A stretch of DNA of 53,086 nucleotides from Chitinophagaceae bacterium (lineage in GTDB: Bacteria; Bacteroidota; Bacteroidia; Chitinophagales; Chitinophagaceae). This document shows positions 1 through 9,295 of this stretch, one piece after another. The notes under the pieces were generated by a model. The model did not search any database and was not told where the DNA came from. It saw only the letters and a list, made by a program, of their open reading frames with translations. Numbering within the stretch: position 1 is the first letter of the stretch; each line of letters opens with the position of its first letter. The DNA lies in contig CANBSW010000006.1 of NCBI GenBank assembly GCA_947372235.1, positions 1 to 53,086 on the forward strand. Direction: 5' to 3'. A program made the position numbers and the translations under genes.

Positions 1-28
1 ATTTTTTTCAAAAAAATTAGTTTTTTTA

Positions 29-58
29 TTTGTCCATTGAATAGATAGACTATATTTG
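29..58 (+). promoter_or_regulatory. Promoter of the cysH sulfate-assimilation operon
   Basis: TTTG at 29-32 is followed after 18 bp by TATATTTG at 51-58. This matches the Bacteroidota primary-sigma consensus (TTTG, about 19 bp, TAnnTTTG). The transcript should start near 63-66, giving a leader of about 130 nt before cysH. The leader contains a short cysteine-rich open frame. Confidence 0.7.
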
Positions 59-59
59 C

Positions 60-74
60 CTATCATTTAAGTAG
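60..74. promoter_or_regulatory. Operator-like site over the cysH transcription start
   Basis: CTATCATTTAAGTAG is one base away from the CTAC-N7-GTAG pattern seen upstream of two other sulfur genes in this window. It starts one base after the -7 box, so it would overlap the transcription start, a typical repressor position. The geometry differs from the two better sites, so this is a tentative call. Confidence 0.3.
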
Positions 75-87
75 ACTGATACAGGTT

Positions 88-138
88 ATGGTGCTTATTA
101 AGTTTTCAATTTCAAACTATCCGTGTTGTTGTTGCTAA
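88..138 (+). CDS. Cysteine leader peptide (uORF) of the cysH operon
   Basis: A 16-codon frame, ATG at 88 to TAA at 136, reads MVLIKFSISNYPCCCC. The last four sense codons are TGT TGT TGT TGC. It begins about 23 nt after the predicted transcript start and ends 55 nt before cysH. Four consecutive codons for the pathway end product just before stop is the hallmark of amino-acid attenuation leaders (trp, his and leu leaders are the classic cases). No Shine-Dalgarno sequence is visible, as is normal in Bacteroidota. Inference: a ribosome slowed here by low Cys-tRNA would change leader folding and raise cysH expression. Not proven to be translated. Confidence 0.7.
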   Translation: MVLIKFSISNYPCCCC

Positions 139-180
139 ACGACTACTTATTAAGTAGCCTGACTATTTCACTACAACAAC
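125..180 (+). promoter_or_regulatory. Candidate attenuator fold in the cysH leader
   Basis: GTTGTTGT at 125-132, formed by the cysteine codons themselves, is perfectly complementary to ACAACAAC at 173-180, which lies 13-20 nt upstream of the cysH ATG. The stem would enclose the small hairpin at 143-157. A ribosome on the cysteine codons would prevent pairing and leave the cysH initiation region open. There is no T-run, so translational rather than intrinsic-terminator control is the simpler reading. The fold is inferred by eye. Confidence 0.45.
143..157. promoter_or_regulatory. Perfect palindrome CTACTTATTAAGTAG in the cysH leader
   Basis: Arms CTACTTA and TAAGTAG flank a single central T. 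It fits the CTAC-N7-GTAG pattern found before the TonB receptor and the siroheme synthase/permease gene, but it sits about 80 nt downstream of the predicted transcript start. It could be a DNA operator, or an RNA hairpin (CUACU/AGUAG, 5-nt loop) in the attenuator, or both. Confidence 0.4.
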
Positions 181-193
181 CGATACGTTTACC

Positions 194-922
194 ATGGAAG
201 CACCTGCAATACAAACTTTACAAAAATTAGCCACACAACTTGATTCACTAAGCATTGGTGAAGCTTTACAGTTATTGGCGGATACCTATCCCGGCAAAAC
301 AACTTTTTCTACCAGTTTTAGTTTTGAGGACCAGGTAATCACACATGATATCTTACACAATTCTATCCCTGTAAAAATTTTCACATTAGATACGGGCCGT
401 CTGTTTGCAGAAACCTTTTCTGTGTGGAGCAGTACCAATAGCCGGTATCAAACAAATATCAAAGCCTATTATCCTGATCAATCAGCAATCGAAGTTTTTG
501 TAGAAGCTACCGGCCCCAATTCATTTTACGAATCGGTTGATAATAGAAAAAGCTGCTGCCATATTCGCAAAGTAGAACCCTTGAAAAGGGCACTGGCAGG
601 AAATGCAGTTTGGATAACGGGTTTACGTGCTGAACATTCATCTGCCCGCCAGGATCTGCCCTCTGTTGAATGGGATGCTGTTAACCAGGTTATTAAATAT
701 CATCCCATACTACGCTGGACAACTGAACAGGTAAGGGATTACATTGATCAATATAATATTCCTTACAATCCGTTGCACGATCGCGGCTTTGTTAGCATCG
801 GTTGCGCACCCTGTACCAGGGCCATTAAAGCAGGCGAAGATTTCAGGGCCGGCAGATGGTGGTGGGAAGATAACAGCAAGAAAGAATGTGGCTTGCACGA
901 GAAAACAACATTAGTGAAATAA
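194..922 (+). CDS. cysH: Assimilatory adenylyl-sulfate (APS) reductase CysH
   Basis: A 242-residue cytoplasmic enzyme that reduces APS to sulfite. The cysteine pattern C121-C122 ... C204-x2-C207 provides ligands for a [4Fe-4S] cluster, and C232 in the ECGLH motif is the catalytic cysteine. Family knowledge: enzymes with the CC/CxxC set prefer APS, while E. coli-type PAPS reductases lack it. Consistent with this, no APS kinase (cysC) is present nearby. First gene of the sulfate-assimilation run; its stop lies 23 bp before cysD. Expression is probably controlled by the cysteine leader peptide upstream. Confidence 0.95.
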   Translation: MEAPAIQTLQKLATQLDSLSIGEALQLLADTYPGKTTFSTSFSFEDQVITHDILHNSIPVKIFTLDTGRLFAETFSVWSSTNSRYQTNIKAYYPDQSAIEVFVEATGPNSFYESVDNRKSCCHIRKVEPLKRALAGNAVWITGLRAEHSSARQDLPSVEWDAVNQVIKYHPILRWTTEQVRDYIDQYNIPYNPLHDRGFVSIGCAPCTRAIKAGEDFRAGRWWWEDNSKKECGLHEKTTLVK

Positions 923-945
923 GCAGTATTTATAATTCAAAAGAA

Positions 946-1854
946 ATGTCGAAACATCAGTTAGATCATTTAGAGCAGTTAGAGTCGGAAGCCATTCATA
1001 TTATGCGTGAAGTGGCCGGACAGTTTGAAAAACCGGCTTTGTTATTCAGTGGCGGAAAAGATTCCATTACCCTGGTGCATCTGGCGTTGAAAGCATTCCG
1101 CCCCGGAAAATTTCCTTTCCCACTGGTACATATTGATACCGGCCATAATTTTCAGGAAGCACTGGATTTCAGAGATGAGCTGGCAGAAAAACTGGGAGAG
1201 AAACTGATCGTAAGAAATGTAGCAGATACGATTAAGCAACAAAATCTGGCAGAGCCGAAAGGAAAATTTGCAAGCCGTAACGCATTGCAAACTTTTACTT
1301 TACTGGATACCATCAACGAATTCAAATTTGATGCCTGTATTGGTGGTGCAAGAAGAGATGAGGAAAAAGCAAGGGCCAAAGAAAGGATCTTCTCTGTGCG
1401 TGATGAGTTTGGCCAATGGGATCCGAAATTACAAAGACCTGAATTGTGGAATACGTATAATGGAAGAATTCATAAAGGAGAAAATGTGCGTGTGTTCCCG
1501 ATCAGTAACTGGACGGAACTGGATATCTGGAATTATATACGCAGAGAAAATATCGATCTGCCTTCTATCTATTTTGCACACGATCGTGAAGTGCTGGAGC
1601 ATGAGGGGCAATTGGTAGCGATGTCAGAGTTTATTCAACGCGAAGACACCGATAAGATCAGTACCCGTCGTGTTCGTTACAGAACGGTAGGTGATATGAC
1701 CTGTACCGCTGCGGTAGAATCAACGGCTTCAAATATTGATGATATCATCAAAGAAATCATTGCCACCAAAACCAGTGAACGCGGAGAAACAAGAATTGAT
1801 GACAGGGTATCAGAAGCAGCAATGGAAGACAGAAAAAAGAGCGGATATTTTTAG
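946..1854 (+). CDS. cysD: Sulfate adenylyltransferase subunit 2 CysD
   Basis: 302 residues, the same length as the E. coli protein. It is the catalytic subunit of ATP sulfurylase and makes APS from sulfate and ATP together with the GTPase CysN. The PP-loop SGGKDS is at residues 35-40. ATG 946 was preferred over an earlier in-frame non-ATG start inside cysH because it gives the standard N-terminus and length. It follows cysH by 23 bp and precedes cysN by about 90 bp; that spacer carries a small hairpin. Confidence 0.95.
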   Translation: MSKHQLDHLEQLESEAIHIMREVAGQFEKPALLFSGGKDSITLVHLALKAFRPGKFPFPLVHIDTGHNFQEALDFRDELAEKLGEKLIVRNVADTIKQQNLAEPKGKFASRNALQTFTLLDTINEFKFDACIGGARRDEEKARAKERIFSVRDEFGQWDPKLQRPELWNTYNGRIHKGENVRVFPISNWTELDIWNYIRRENIDLPSIYFAHDREVLEHEGQLVAMSEFIQREDTDKISTRRVRYRTVGDMTCTAAVESTASNIDDIIKEIIATKTSERGETRIDDRVSEAAMEDRKKSGYF

Positions 1855-1882
1855 GGTTAAAACTTTAAACTCAAAACTCAAA

Positions 1883-1901
1883 TAGTTATCGACTATAACT
1901 A
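1883..1901 (+). repeat. Small inverted repeat between cysD and cysN
   Basis: TAGTTAT at 1883-1889 and ATAACTA at 1895-1901 form a 7-bp stem with loop CGACT. No T-run follows, so it is not an intrinsic terminator; it may protect an RNA end or be incidental. The rest of the spacer (1855-1946) is A/C-rich with short direct repeats. Confidence 0.4.
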
Positions 1902-1946
1902 AAACGACAAAGACTTATCATTTAAAACTTACAACTTACAACTCTC

Positions 1947-3188
1947 ATGGATATTCTAAGATTTATAACAGCCGGTAGCGTAGATGATGGAAAAAGTACC
2001 TTAATAGGCCGATTGTTATACGATAGTAAATCGATCATGATTGATCAGCTGGAAGCAATTGAAAAACAAACAAAGAATAGGGAAGATGGAGATATTGATC
2101 TGGCTTTATTAACCGATGGCTTACGCGCCGAACGTGAACAGGGTATTACCATTGATGTGGCTTATAAATATTTCTCTACACCAAAAAGAAAATTCATTAT
2201 TGCCGATGCACCGGGCCATATTCAGTATACAAGAAATATGGTAACAGGGGCTTCTAATGCCAACCTCATTATTATTCTGATAGATGCAAGACATGGTGTG
2301 ATAGAGCAAACACGCAGACATTCCATCATTGCTTCTTTATTAAATATTCCACATGTAGTAGTGGCAATTAATAAAATGGATATGGTGGATTATTCGCAGG
2401 ATACGTATAACAATATTGTGATCGATTTTGCAGAAGTGGCTACCTCACTGGGCTTGAAAGATGTTACCTATATACCCATCAGCGCATTGAATGGCGATAA
2501 TATTGTTGGCCGCTCTCAGAATTTTTCCTGGTATGAAGGGTTGCCTCTGCTGGATCTGTTGGAAAATGTAGAAGTGCAACAAGACAGTGATCTGGCGCAC
2601 GCCCGTTTTCCGGTACAATATGTGATCCGTCCTCAAACAGATGTATTGCATGATTACCGTGGTTATGCGGGAAAACTGATCAGTGGCATTTATAAAAAAG
2701 GCGACAAGGTAACCGTATTGCCTTCGGGTTTGCAAAGCACCATCAAATCCATTGAAATTGGAGGTAAAGAAATCGAAGAAGCATTTGCACCGCAAAGTAT
2801 TGTATTGCATCTGGAAGATAATATTGATGTGAGCAGGGGTGATGTAATTGTTTCATCCAATGATCTTCCCAAACTGGAAAAAGAACTGGAAGTACTGGTA
2901 TGCTGGATGGGTAATAAACCATTGGCAGAAGGAAACCGTTATTTATTGCAGATCAACAGTCGGTTGGTAAAAACCATTGTAACGGAGATCCAATACAAAC
3001 TGGATGTAAACTCATTGGAAAAACAATATTCACCCGGAACAGTTCAGCTAAATGATATTGTTAGAGCTACCATTAAAACGGCCTCGCCCGTTCCTTATGA
3101 TTCTTACAGCAAATTAAGCGTGAATGGCGGTGCCATTTTAATTGATGAAACCAGTAATGTAACCGTGGGTGCCTGCATGATTCAATAA
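1947..3188 (+). CDS. cysN: Sulfate adenylyltransferase subunit 1 CysN (GTPase)
   Basis: 413 residues, shorter than the 475-residue E. coli protein but full length for the form without an APS-kinase fusion. It couples GTP hydrolysis to sulfate activation by CysD. GTPase motifs are intact: P-loop GSVDDGKS at 10-17, DAPGH at 87-91 and NKMD at 142-145; the C-terminal half has the EF-Tu-like beta-barrel domains. No CysC domain is fused, fitting the direct use of APS by CysH. Confidence 0.95.
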   Translation: MDILRFITAGSVDDGKSTLIGRLLYDSKSIMIDQLEAIEKQTKNREDGDIDLALLTDGLRAEREQGITIDVAYKYFSTPKRKFIIADAPGHIQYTRNMVTGASNANLIIILIDARHGVIEQTRRHSIIASLLNIPHVVVAINKMDMVDYSQDTYNNIVIDFAEVATSLGLKDVTYIPISALNGDNIVGRSQNFSWYEGLPLLDLLENVEVQQDSDLAHARFPVQYVIRPQTDVLHDYRGYAGKLISGIYKKGDKVTVLPSGLQSTIKSIEIGGKEIEEAFAPQSIVLHLEDNIDVSRGDVIVSSNDLPKLEKELEVLVCWMGNKPLAEGNRYLLQINSRLVKTIVTEIQYKLDVNSLEKQYSPGTVQLNDIVRATIKTASPVPYDSYSKLSVNGGAILIDETSNVTVGACMIQ

Positions 3189-3208
3189 ATAATTTTTTAA
3201 AGAACAAG

Positions 3209-4042
3209 ATGGATAGTCAAACCTTCATAAAAAAACTGCATGATAGAAATTCGAAATGCGCTGTCGCTTTCCCCGACAGGTTATTGGCGCATGAGTTCAT
3301 TGATGAATTGTTTGACCTGTTATTTATACCCAGAAACAGCAGCAGGGTTTCGTTAGATGATATCAGTAAAGAATACGAATTATTAAAGTATCGTTTTTCT
3401 GTATTGCTATATGATGTGATAGAAGATGCAACACAACTGGAAAAGCTAACAGAACGGTTTTTTGCAGCGATCCCTGTTTTATATGCTAAATTATTAAAAG
3501 ACGCCCGTGCCATAGTTGAGTTTGATCCGGCAGCAGGTTCAGAAGAAGAAGTATTGGTAGCCTATCCCGGGTTTTATGCAACGGCTGTATATCGTTTATC
3601 TCATCAGTTATTGAAAGATGGGGTGAAGATCCTTCCAAGGGTATTTACAGAATATGCACATAGCAAAACCGGTATCGATATCCATCCCGGAGCACAGATC
3701 GGTGAATCTTTTTCTATCGATCACGGAACCGGTGTTGTAATAGGAGAAACAACAGTGATAGGAGATAATGTAAAATTATACCAGGGTGTAACACTTGGTG
3801 CATTGAATGTGGCTAAAGCAGATGCAGAGATCAAAAGACATCCTACTATTCAGCATAATGTTACGGTTTATTCCGGGGCAACTATTTTAGGAGGAGATAC
3901 GGTTATCGGTCACGACAGCATCATTGGCGGAAATGTATGGTTAACCTATAGTGTAGAACCATATTCAGTTGTGTATCACAAAAGTGAGATCAAAGTGCGC
4001 GATAATAACCCTTTTCCGGAACCATTGAATTTTATCATCTAA
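3209..4042 (+). CDS. cysE: Serine O-acetyltransferase CysE
   Basis: 277 residues. It transfers acetyl from acetyl-CoA to serine, giving O-acetylserine for cysteine synthase. An alpha-helical N-terminal region is followed by left-handed beta-helix hexapeptide repeats in the C-terminal half, with the motif [11 protein letters not shown] around residues 171-181. The C-terminus ends NFII; a terminal isoleucine is the residue that docks into CysK in the cysteine synthase complex. It sits 20 bp after cysN and 23 bp before cysK. Confidence 0.93.
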   Translation: MDSQTFIKKLHDRNSKCAVAFPDRLLAHEFIDELFDLLFIPRNSSRVSLDDISKEYELLKYRFSVLLYDVIEDATQLEKLTERFFAAIPVLYAKLLKDARAIVEFDPAAGSEEEVLVAYPGFYATAVYRLSHQLLKDGVKILPRVFTEYAHSKTGIDIHPGAQIGESFSIDHGTGVVIGETTVIGDNVKLYQGVTLGALNVAKADAEIKRHPTIQHNVTVYSGATILGGDTVIGHDSIIGGNVWLTYSVEPYSVVYHKSEIKVRDNNPFPEPLNFII

Positions 4043-4065
4043 TAAAAAATAAAAAAATACCGATC

Positions 4066-4977
4066 ATGAAAGTAAATAATATTCTTGAAACCATTGGAAA
4101 TACACCGCATGTAAAGCTCAGCCGTTTGTTTGGGGCAGATCAGAATGTATGGATCAAACTGGAAAAAACAAATCCGGGGGGTAGTATCAAAGATCGTATC
4201 GGACTATCTATGATTGAAGATGCAGAAGCAAAAGGTTTATTAAATGCTAACAGCATCATTGTTGAACCTACTTCGGGAAATACAGGTATTGGACTTGCAT
4301 TGGTAGCTGCGGTAAAAGGATACAAAATCATTCTGGTAATGCCGGAAAGTATGAGTGTTGAAAGAAGAAAACTGATGTCTGCTTACGGAGCAGAATTTGT
4401 TTTAACACCGCGTGAAAAAGGAATGAAGGGCGCCATTGAAAAGGCAACAGAAATTGTAAGTACAACACCGGGTGCCTGGATGCCACAACAATTTGATAAT
4501 CCTGCCAATACAGAGATACATCGTAAAACAACTGCACAGGAAATTATCAATGATTTTCCGGATGGATTGGATTATGTGATTACAGGGGTTGGTACCGGTG
4601 GACATATTACCGGTGTTGCAGAAGTTTTGAAAGCAAAATTTCCAGCGCTGCAGGTATTTGCTGTAGAACCGGAATTATCACCCGTATTAAGTGGAGGTGC
4701 ACCTTCACCGCACCCATTGCAGGGAATTGGCGCAGGGTTTGTTCCGTCTATTTTGAATGTGTCTGTTTTAGATGGTATTATCCAGGTTGGAAAAGAGGAA
4801 GCATTTTCCTTTGCACAAAGACTCGCTAAAGAAGAAGGCATATTGGCTGGTATTTCAACAGGTGCTTCATTGGCAGCGGTTGCAAAAAAAATAGCTGAGA
4901 TACCGGCAGGCGCAACTGTTCTCACATTCAATTACGATACAGGCGAAAGATATTTATCAATAGAAGGATTGTATTAA
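4066..4977 (+). CDS. cysK: Cysteine synthase (O-acetylserine sulfhydrylase)
   Basis: 303 residues, PLP-dependent. It condenses O-acetylserine with sulfide to form cysteine. The PLP lysine is K42 in GGSIKDR; the substrate loop TSGNTG is near residue 70, the phosphate-binding loop GVGTGG near 177, and the C-terminus has the TGERYLS motif. Overall it resembles E. coli CysK more than CysM. It lies between cysE and cobA, so the whole sulfate-to-cysteine route is clustered. Confidence 0.93.
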   Translation: MKVNNILETIGNTPHVKLSRLFGADQNVWIKLEKTNPGGSIKDRIGLSMIEDAEAKGLLNANSIIVEPTSGNTGIGLALVAAVKGYKIILVMPESMSVERRKLMSAYGAEFVLTPREKGMKGAIEKATEIVSTTPGAWMPQQFDNPANTEIHRKTTAQEIINDFPDGLDYVITGVGTGGHITGVAEVLKAKFPALQVFAVEPELSPVLSGGAPSPHPLQGIGAGFVPSILNVSVLDGIIQVGKEEAFSFAQRLAKEEGILAGISTGASLAAVAKKIAEIPAGATVLTFNYDTGERYLSIEGLY

Positions 4978-4986
4978 AGTTTACCC

Positions 4987-5841
4987 ATGAATATTGTTAC
5001 ACCAATAGGGAAAGTGATTTTGGCAGGCGCCGGTCCCGGCGACCCAGATCTGGTTACTGTGAAAACAGCTAACTACCTGCAACAGGCAGATGTAGTGCTG
5101 ACCGACAGGTTGGTAAGTAAAGTGATCTTGCAAAGATATGTACGTCCATCTGCCGAGATCATTGAAGTGGGTAAACAATGCAGAAGAGGTGTATCAACCC
5201 CACAGGAAACCATTAATGAATTGATTGTTCAGTATGCACTCGAAGGAAAATTTGTGGTTCGGTTGAAAGGTGGCGATGTATCTTTTTTTTCTAATGTACT
5301 GGATGAACTGCAGGCATTGGTGGCTAATAATATTCCTTATGAAATAGTACCCGGTATTACTGCGGCTTCCGGTGCTGCTGCTTATATGGGCATTCCGTTA
5401 ACGGCACGTGATCATGCAACAGCGGTTCGTTTTGTAACCTGTTATAAATCTACTGTGGTGAGTGATGCATACTGGAAAGAACTGGCAGCCACAAATGATA
5501 CACTGGTTTTTTATATGTCATCAGAAACCATTGATGATCTCGTAGATAAACTGATTGAAAACAATATTTCAGATGATAAGAAACTGGCGGTGATAGAACA
5601 GGCAACCACCACTTATCAGCAAGTATATACTACGGATATTTATGAGTTTGCAGAAACATTAAAAGGACAAACCTTCTTATCTCCTGCATTGATCATAGTA
5701 GGTAAGGTAGTGGTGCTTCATGAATCATTCAGTTGGTTTACTGGAAGCAATCTGAAAGAATATTATTTTAAACCATTGACAAGTACGGTAAAATCTATTG
5801 TTGAGAATGAACCAAGAAAAAAATATGCTGGCAGGGCCTAA
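4987..5841 (+). CDS. cobA: Uroporphyrinogen-III C-methyltransferase (SUMT)
   Basis: 284 residues. It methylates uroporphyrinogen III at C2 and C7 with SAM to give precorrin-2, the first step of siroheme synthesis for CysI. GPGDPDLVTVKTA near residue 17 and VPGITAASGAA near 121 are family motifs. The usual GGDPFIFGRGGEE segment reads GGDVSFFSNVLDEL, so the RGGEE part is absent; I believe this form occurs elsewhere in Bacteroidota but could not check. It lies 9 bp after cysK and overlaps cysJ. The next siroheme steps are encoded at 12684-14240. Confidence 0.9.
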   Translation: MNIVTPIGKVILAGAGPGDPDLVTVKTANYLQQADVVLTDRLVSKVILQRYVRPSAEIIEVGKQCRRGVSTPQETINELIVQYALEGKFVVRLKGGDVSFFSNVLDELQALVANNIPYEIVPGITAASGAAAYMGIPLTARDHATAVRFVTCYKSTVVSDAYWKELAATNDTLVFYMSSETIDDLVDKLIENNISDDKKLAVIEQATTTYQQVYTTDIYEFAETLKGQTFLSPALIIVGKVVVLHESFSWFTGSNLKEYYFKPLTSTVKSIVENEPRKKYAGRA

Positions 5842-7519
5842 GCAAAAAATATTAACAGAACTTGTTGACGGTGCCAGTAAAGATGAACTGATCTGGATCA
5901 ATGGATTTATTTCAGGGATCATTAACGGGCAAAATGCATCGCTGTCAAATCCTGTTACTACAAGTGCACCCAAAAAGATCACGTTGGTGTATGGTACAGA
6001 AACAGGTAACTCAAAAAGAGTAGCAACAGATCTGGCTGCAAAAGCCAAGAAAAATAACCTGCAGGTAAAACTGGCCAGTCTTGATCAATACCGTTTAACG
6101 GATCTTACACGCGAGGAGAATTTATTTGTGGTGATCAGTACACAGGGAGATGGCGAGCCACCTGTTGCTGCACAAAAATTTTATGACCATATTCATAACA
6201 ACGGATTCCGGCTGGATAATGTAAAATATGGGGTACTGGCTTTGGGCGATACTTCTTATCCGATGTTTTGTAAAACAGGAGAAGATGTGGATGCACAATT
6301 GCAAAAATTGGGTGGTAAACGAATTATTCCTATCCGCAAATGCGATGTGGATTATGAACCCGATGCAGAAGCATGGTTTGCAGAAGTGATTCATTCATTG
6401 AACGAACAGCCTGTAACTGCCGTTGTAGCTAAAACTGTGACTGTTGCAGAAGGTAAATCGAATAAAAAAATCTATACCGGAACAGTTTTGTCACATGTAA
6501 ACCTGCATGATTCTGTTTCTGACAAAGAAACCTATCATATTGAATTACTGGCAGAGGATGTTGATTATTTGCCCGGCGATTCTATTGGTGTAGTTCCTGA
6601 AAATGAAGCAGGGCTGGTAAATGCGATCATTGCAATAACCGGAATCTCAAAAGATAAACGCATCCAATTCAAAGACGCTGAATATGAAGTGAGTCAATTG
6701 CTGGGAAAGAAACTGAACCTTGTTTACCTGCATGAAAGAGTAGTGAAAAAATATGCAGCCATTGTACAAGAGGAAATTCCGGAAGTAAAAATGGATCTGT
6801 TGGATCTGTTGAAATTGTATCCTGTAAAAGATACAGCACAGTTTGAAGAAGTGTTGCAGGCATTACCTGCACAATCGCCAAGGATCTATACCATTGCATC
6901 TTCACCCGCTGCACATAGTGGAGAAGTTCATTTAACTGTAGAGAAAGATGAATTTGAAGTAGATGGGAAAAAGAAAGCCGGTCTGTGCTCTGAATATCTG
7001 TCACAATTAAATGCTGACTGTAAACTGGATTTCTTTGTTCAGAAAAACAAACGTTTCCGTTTGCCTGCTGCTGATAAAGATGTGATCATGATTGGTCCGG
7101 GTACGGGTATTGCAGCTTTTCGTTCTTTCTTAAGTGAACGCGATGCAACCGGCGCCAATGGTAAAAACTGGTTGTTCTTTGGAGAAGATCATTTTGTTTC
7201 TGATTTCTTTTATCAGACAGAAATACAGGATTGGTTTCAAACCGGAGTATTGACAAAAGCTTCTCTTGCATTTTCAAAAGATAAAGTAGAAGAGAAATTT
7301 GTTCAGGATAAGATCCGGGTAAATGGGAAAGAATTGTTTGAGTGGATAGAATCAGGAGCGAATGTATACTTATGCGGACAAAAAGCCCCGATGAGTATAG
7401 AAGTAGAAAAAGAATTACTGGCTGTTTTTGAAACCCATGGTGGATTAACAGCAGAAGATGCCAAAAAATATTTTGAACGTTTGAAAGAAGAAGGAAGATA
7501 TTCAAAAGACGTTTATTAA
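5825..7519 (+). CDS. cysJ: Sulfite reductase flavoprotein CysJ
   Basis: About 564 residues. It passes electrons from NADPH through FAD and FMN to CysI. Domains in order: a flavodoxin-like FMN domain (VYGTETGNSKR near residue 50), a connecting/FAD domain (RIYTIASSP) and an NADPH domain (IGPGTGIAAFR). The C-terminus RYSKDVY is typical. Two ATGs are possible, 5807 and 5825; both overlap the end of cobA, which suggests translational coupling. The later one gives the commoner N-terminus. Confidence 0.93.
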   Translation: MLAGPKQKILTELVDGASKDELIWINGFISGIINGQNASLSNPVTTSAPKKITLVYGTETGNSKRVATDLAAKAKKNNLQVKLASLDQYRLTDLTREENLFVVISTQGDGEPPVAAQKFYDHIHNNGFRLDNVKYGVLALGDTSYPMFCKTGEDVDAQLQKLGGKRIIPIRKCDVDYEPDAEAWFAEVIHSLNEQPVTAVVAKTVTVAEGKSNKKIYTGTVLSHVNLHDSVSDKETYHIELLAEDVDYLPGDSIGVVPENEAGLVNAIIAITGISKDKRIQFKDAEYEVSQLLGKKLNLVYLHERVVKKYAAIVQEEIPEVKMDLLDLLKLYPVKDTAQFEEVLQALPAQSPRIYTIASSPAAHSGEVHLTVEKDEFEVDGKKKAGLCSEYLSQLNADCKLDFFVQKNKRFRLPAADKDVIMIGPGTGIAAFRSFLSERDATGANGKNWLFFGEDHFVSDFFYQTEIQDWFQTGVLTKASLAFSKDKVEEKFVQDKIRVNGKELFEWIESGANVYLCGQKAPMSIEVEKELLAVFETHGGLTAEDAKKYFERLKEEGRYSKDVY

Positions 7520-7603
7520 CATTATTAAAAAGCTGAGTAGCGGACAAGGCGTTGAAGTGAGTGACACAACCCCAGCCGATAGCAGTACAAGAGCCGATAT
7601 AAT

Positions 7604-9268
7604 ATGTCAGAAAAATCAGGAATAGAAAGGATCAAAGAAGCGAGCCATCATTTACGTGGCACGTTGAAAGAAAGTTTGCATGATGAGATCACCGGAGCCA
7701 TTCGTGAGGATGACCAGGCCGTGGTAAAATTTCATGGCATGTACCAGCAGGATGATCGTGATAAGCGTGAAGAACGGGCAGCAAAAAAATTGGACCGCCT
7801 TTATTCATACATGATCCGTTTGCGTTTGCCGGGTGGTTCATTAACACCGGAACAGTGGGTAGCAGTACATGATATTGCCGGAGAAAATTCTACAGGTGTG
7901 ATCAAAATCACATCAAGACAAACACTTCAGTTGCACGGAATTATTAAATCTGATATCAAGCCAACCATCAAAGCATTTAGTGAAGCAAAATTAGATTCTA
8001 TTGCTACCTGTGGTGATATTAACCGAAATGTTTTGTGCAGTTCGCATCCCAAACAATCGCCGCTACATGCAGAGGTATTTGCATATGCAGATAAGATCAG
8101 CAATTTGTTGATGCCAAAAACGAAAGCGTATTACGAGATCTGGCTGGATGAAGAAATACTGGTTGATAAAAAAGAGGAAGAAGACCCGCTTTACCAGGAT
8201 CGTTATCTGCCAAGGAAATTTAAAATAGCAATCGCCATTCCGCCGAATAATGATGTGGATGCATTTGCCAATGATATCGGATTGATCGCGGTGATAGAAG
8301 ATAATGTATTGAAAGGATTTAATATCGCGATTGGTGGCGGCTTGTCATCTACACATGGTAATGCTGAAACCTATCCCCGTTTGGCAACATTGATTGGTTT
8401 TGCAGATAGCGAAGAGAAAACACTGAAAGCTGTTTATGAAATTGCTACTATTCAGCGTGATTATGGTAACCGCAGCGACAGAAAACTGGCTCGCTTAAAA
8501 TATACAGTAGATAAATTCGGCATCGATTGGTATAAAGCAGAACTGGAAAAAAGATGCGGCTTTGCATTGCAACCTGTAGTTCCTTTTCAATTTGAAAGCC
8601 GTAAAGATTATTTTGGATGGCTAGCTAATGATGAAGGGCTTTGGTATTATACTGCCTTGATTGAGAATGGAAGAATAACCGATGAAGGCGATCACCGCAT
8701 AAAATCTGCATTACTCGAAATTGCCAAAGCAGGGAAAGCCAATTTCCGTTTTACCTGTACCCAGAATTTGATTATCAGTGATGTGAAGGAAGAAGATAAA
8801 AATGCGATCAATGCAATTCTTGCAGAATATGGGGTAATCGGAAAAACCGAAGGCAGTTCTGAGATTCGGAAGAACTCAATGGCTTGTGTGGCATTTCCAA
8901 CCTGCCCGCTGGCATTGGCAGAAGCGCAACGTTACCTGCCTTCATTGATTGATAAGATTGAAGTTTTGTTGAATAAACATTCATTAAGCGAAGAAGAAAT
9001 AATTATTCGTATGACCGGTTGTCCCAACGGATGTGCCAGATCTTATGCAGCCGAAATCGGTTTTGTTGGAACTGCCTATGGTAAATACAATCTGCAATTA
9101 GGTGGAGATAGGTTAGGAGAGCGGTTGAATAAAATTTATCGTGAAAATATTGTAGAAGAAGAAATTCTCTCCGAGTTGGATTCACTATTCGAAACCTATT
9201 CTTCCAAACGAAAACCCAATGAAACTTTCGGCGATTTTTCTCTCCGCCAAAAATGGGTAACTATCTAA
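7604..9268 (+). CDS. cysI: Sulfite reductase hemoprotein CysI
   Basis: 554 residues. It carries out the six-electron reduction of sulfite to sulfide. The siroheme/[4Fe-4S] ligands are C428-x5-C434 and C473-x3-C477 (in GCPNGC). Two sulfite/nitrite reductase ferredoxin-like half-repeats are present. The partner is CysJ, directly upstream with an 84-bp gap. It needs siroheme made by CobA and the fused enzyme at 12684. Confidence 0.95.
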   Translation: MSEKSGIERIKEASHHLRGTLKESLHDEITGAIREDDQAVVKFHGMYQQDDRDKREERAAKKLDRLYSYMIRLRLPGGSLTPEQWVAVHDIAGENSTGVIKITSRQTLQLHGIIKSDIKPTIKAFSEAKLDSIATCGDINRNVLCSSHPKQSPLHAEVFAYADKISNLLMPKTKAYYEIWLDEEILVDKKEEEDPLYQDRYLPRKFKIAIAIPPNNDVDAFANDIGLIAVIEDNVLKGFNIAIGGGLSSTHGNAETYPRLATLIGFADSEEKTLKAVYEIATIQRDYGNRSDRKLARLKYTVDKFGIDWYKAELEKRCGFALQPVVPFQFESRKDYFGWLANDEGLWYYTALIENGRITDEGDHRIKSALLEIAKAGKANFRFTCTQNLIISDVKEEDKNAINAILAEYGVIGKTEGSSEIRKNSMACVAFPTCPLALAEAQRYLPSLIDKIEVLLNKHSLSEEEIIIRMTGCPNGCARSYAAEIGFVGTAYGKYNLQLGGDRLGERLNKIYRENIVEEEILSELDSLFETYSSKRKPNETFGDFSLRQKWVTI

Positions 9269-9295
9269 CTTAAAAAATCACACCATCTCTGTGAA

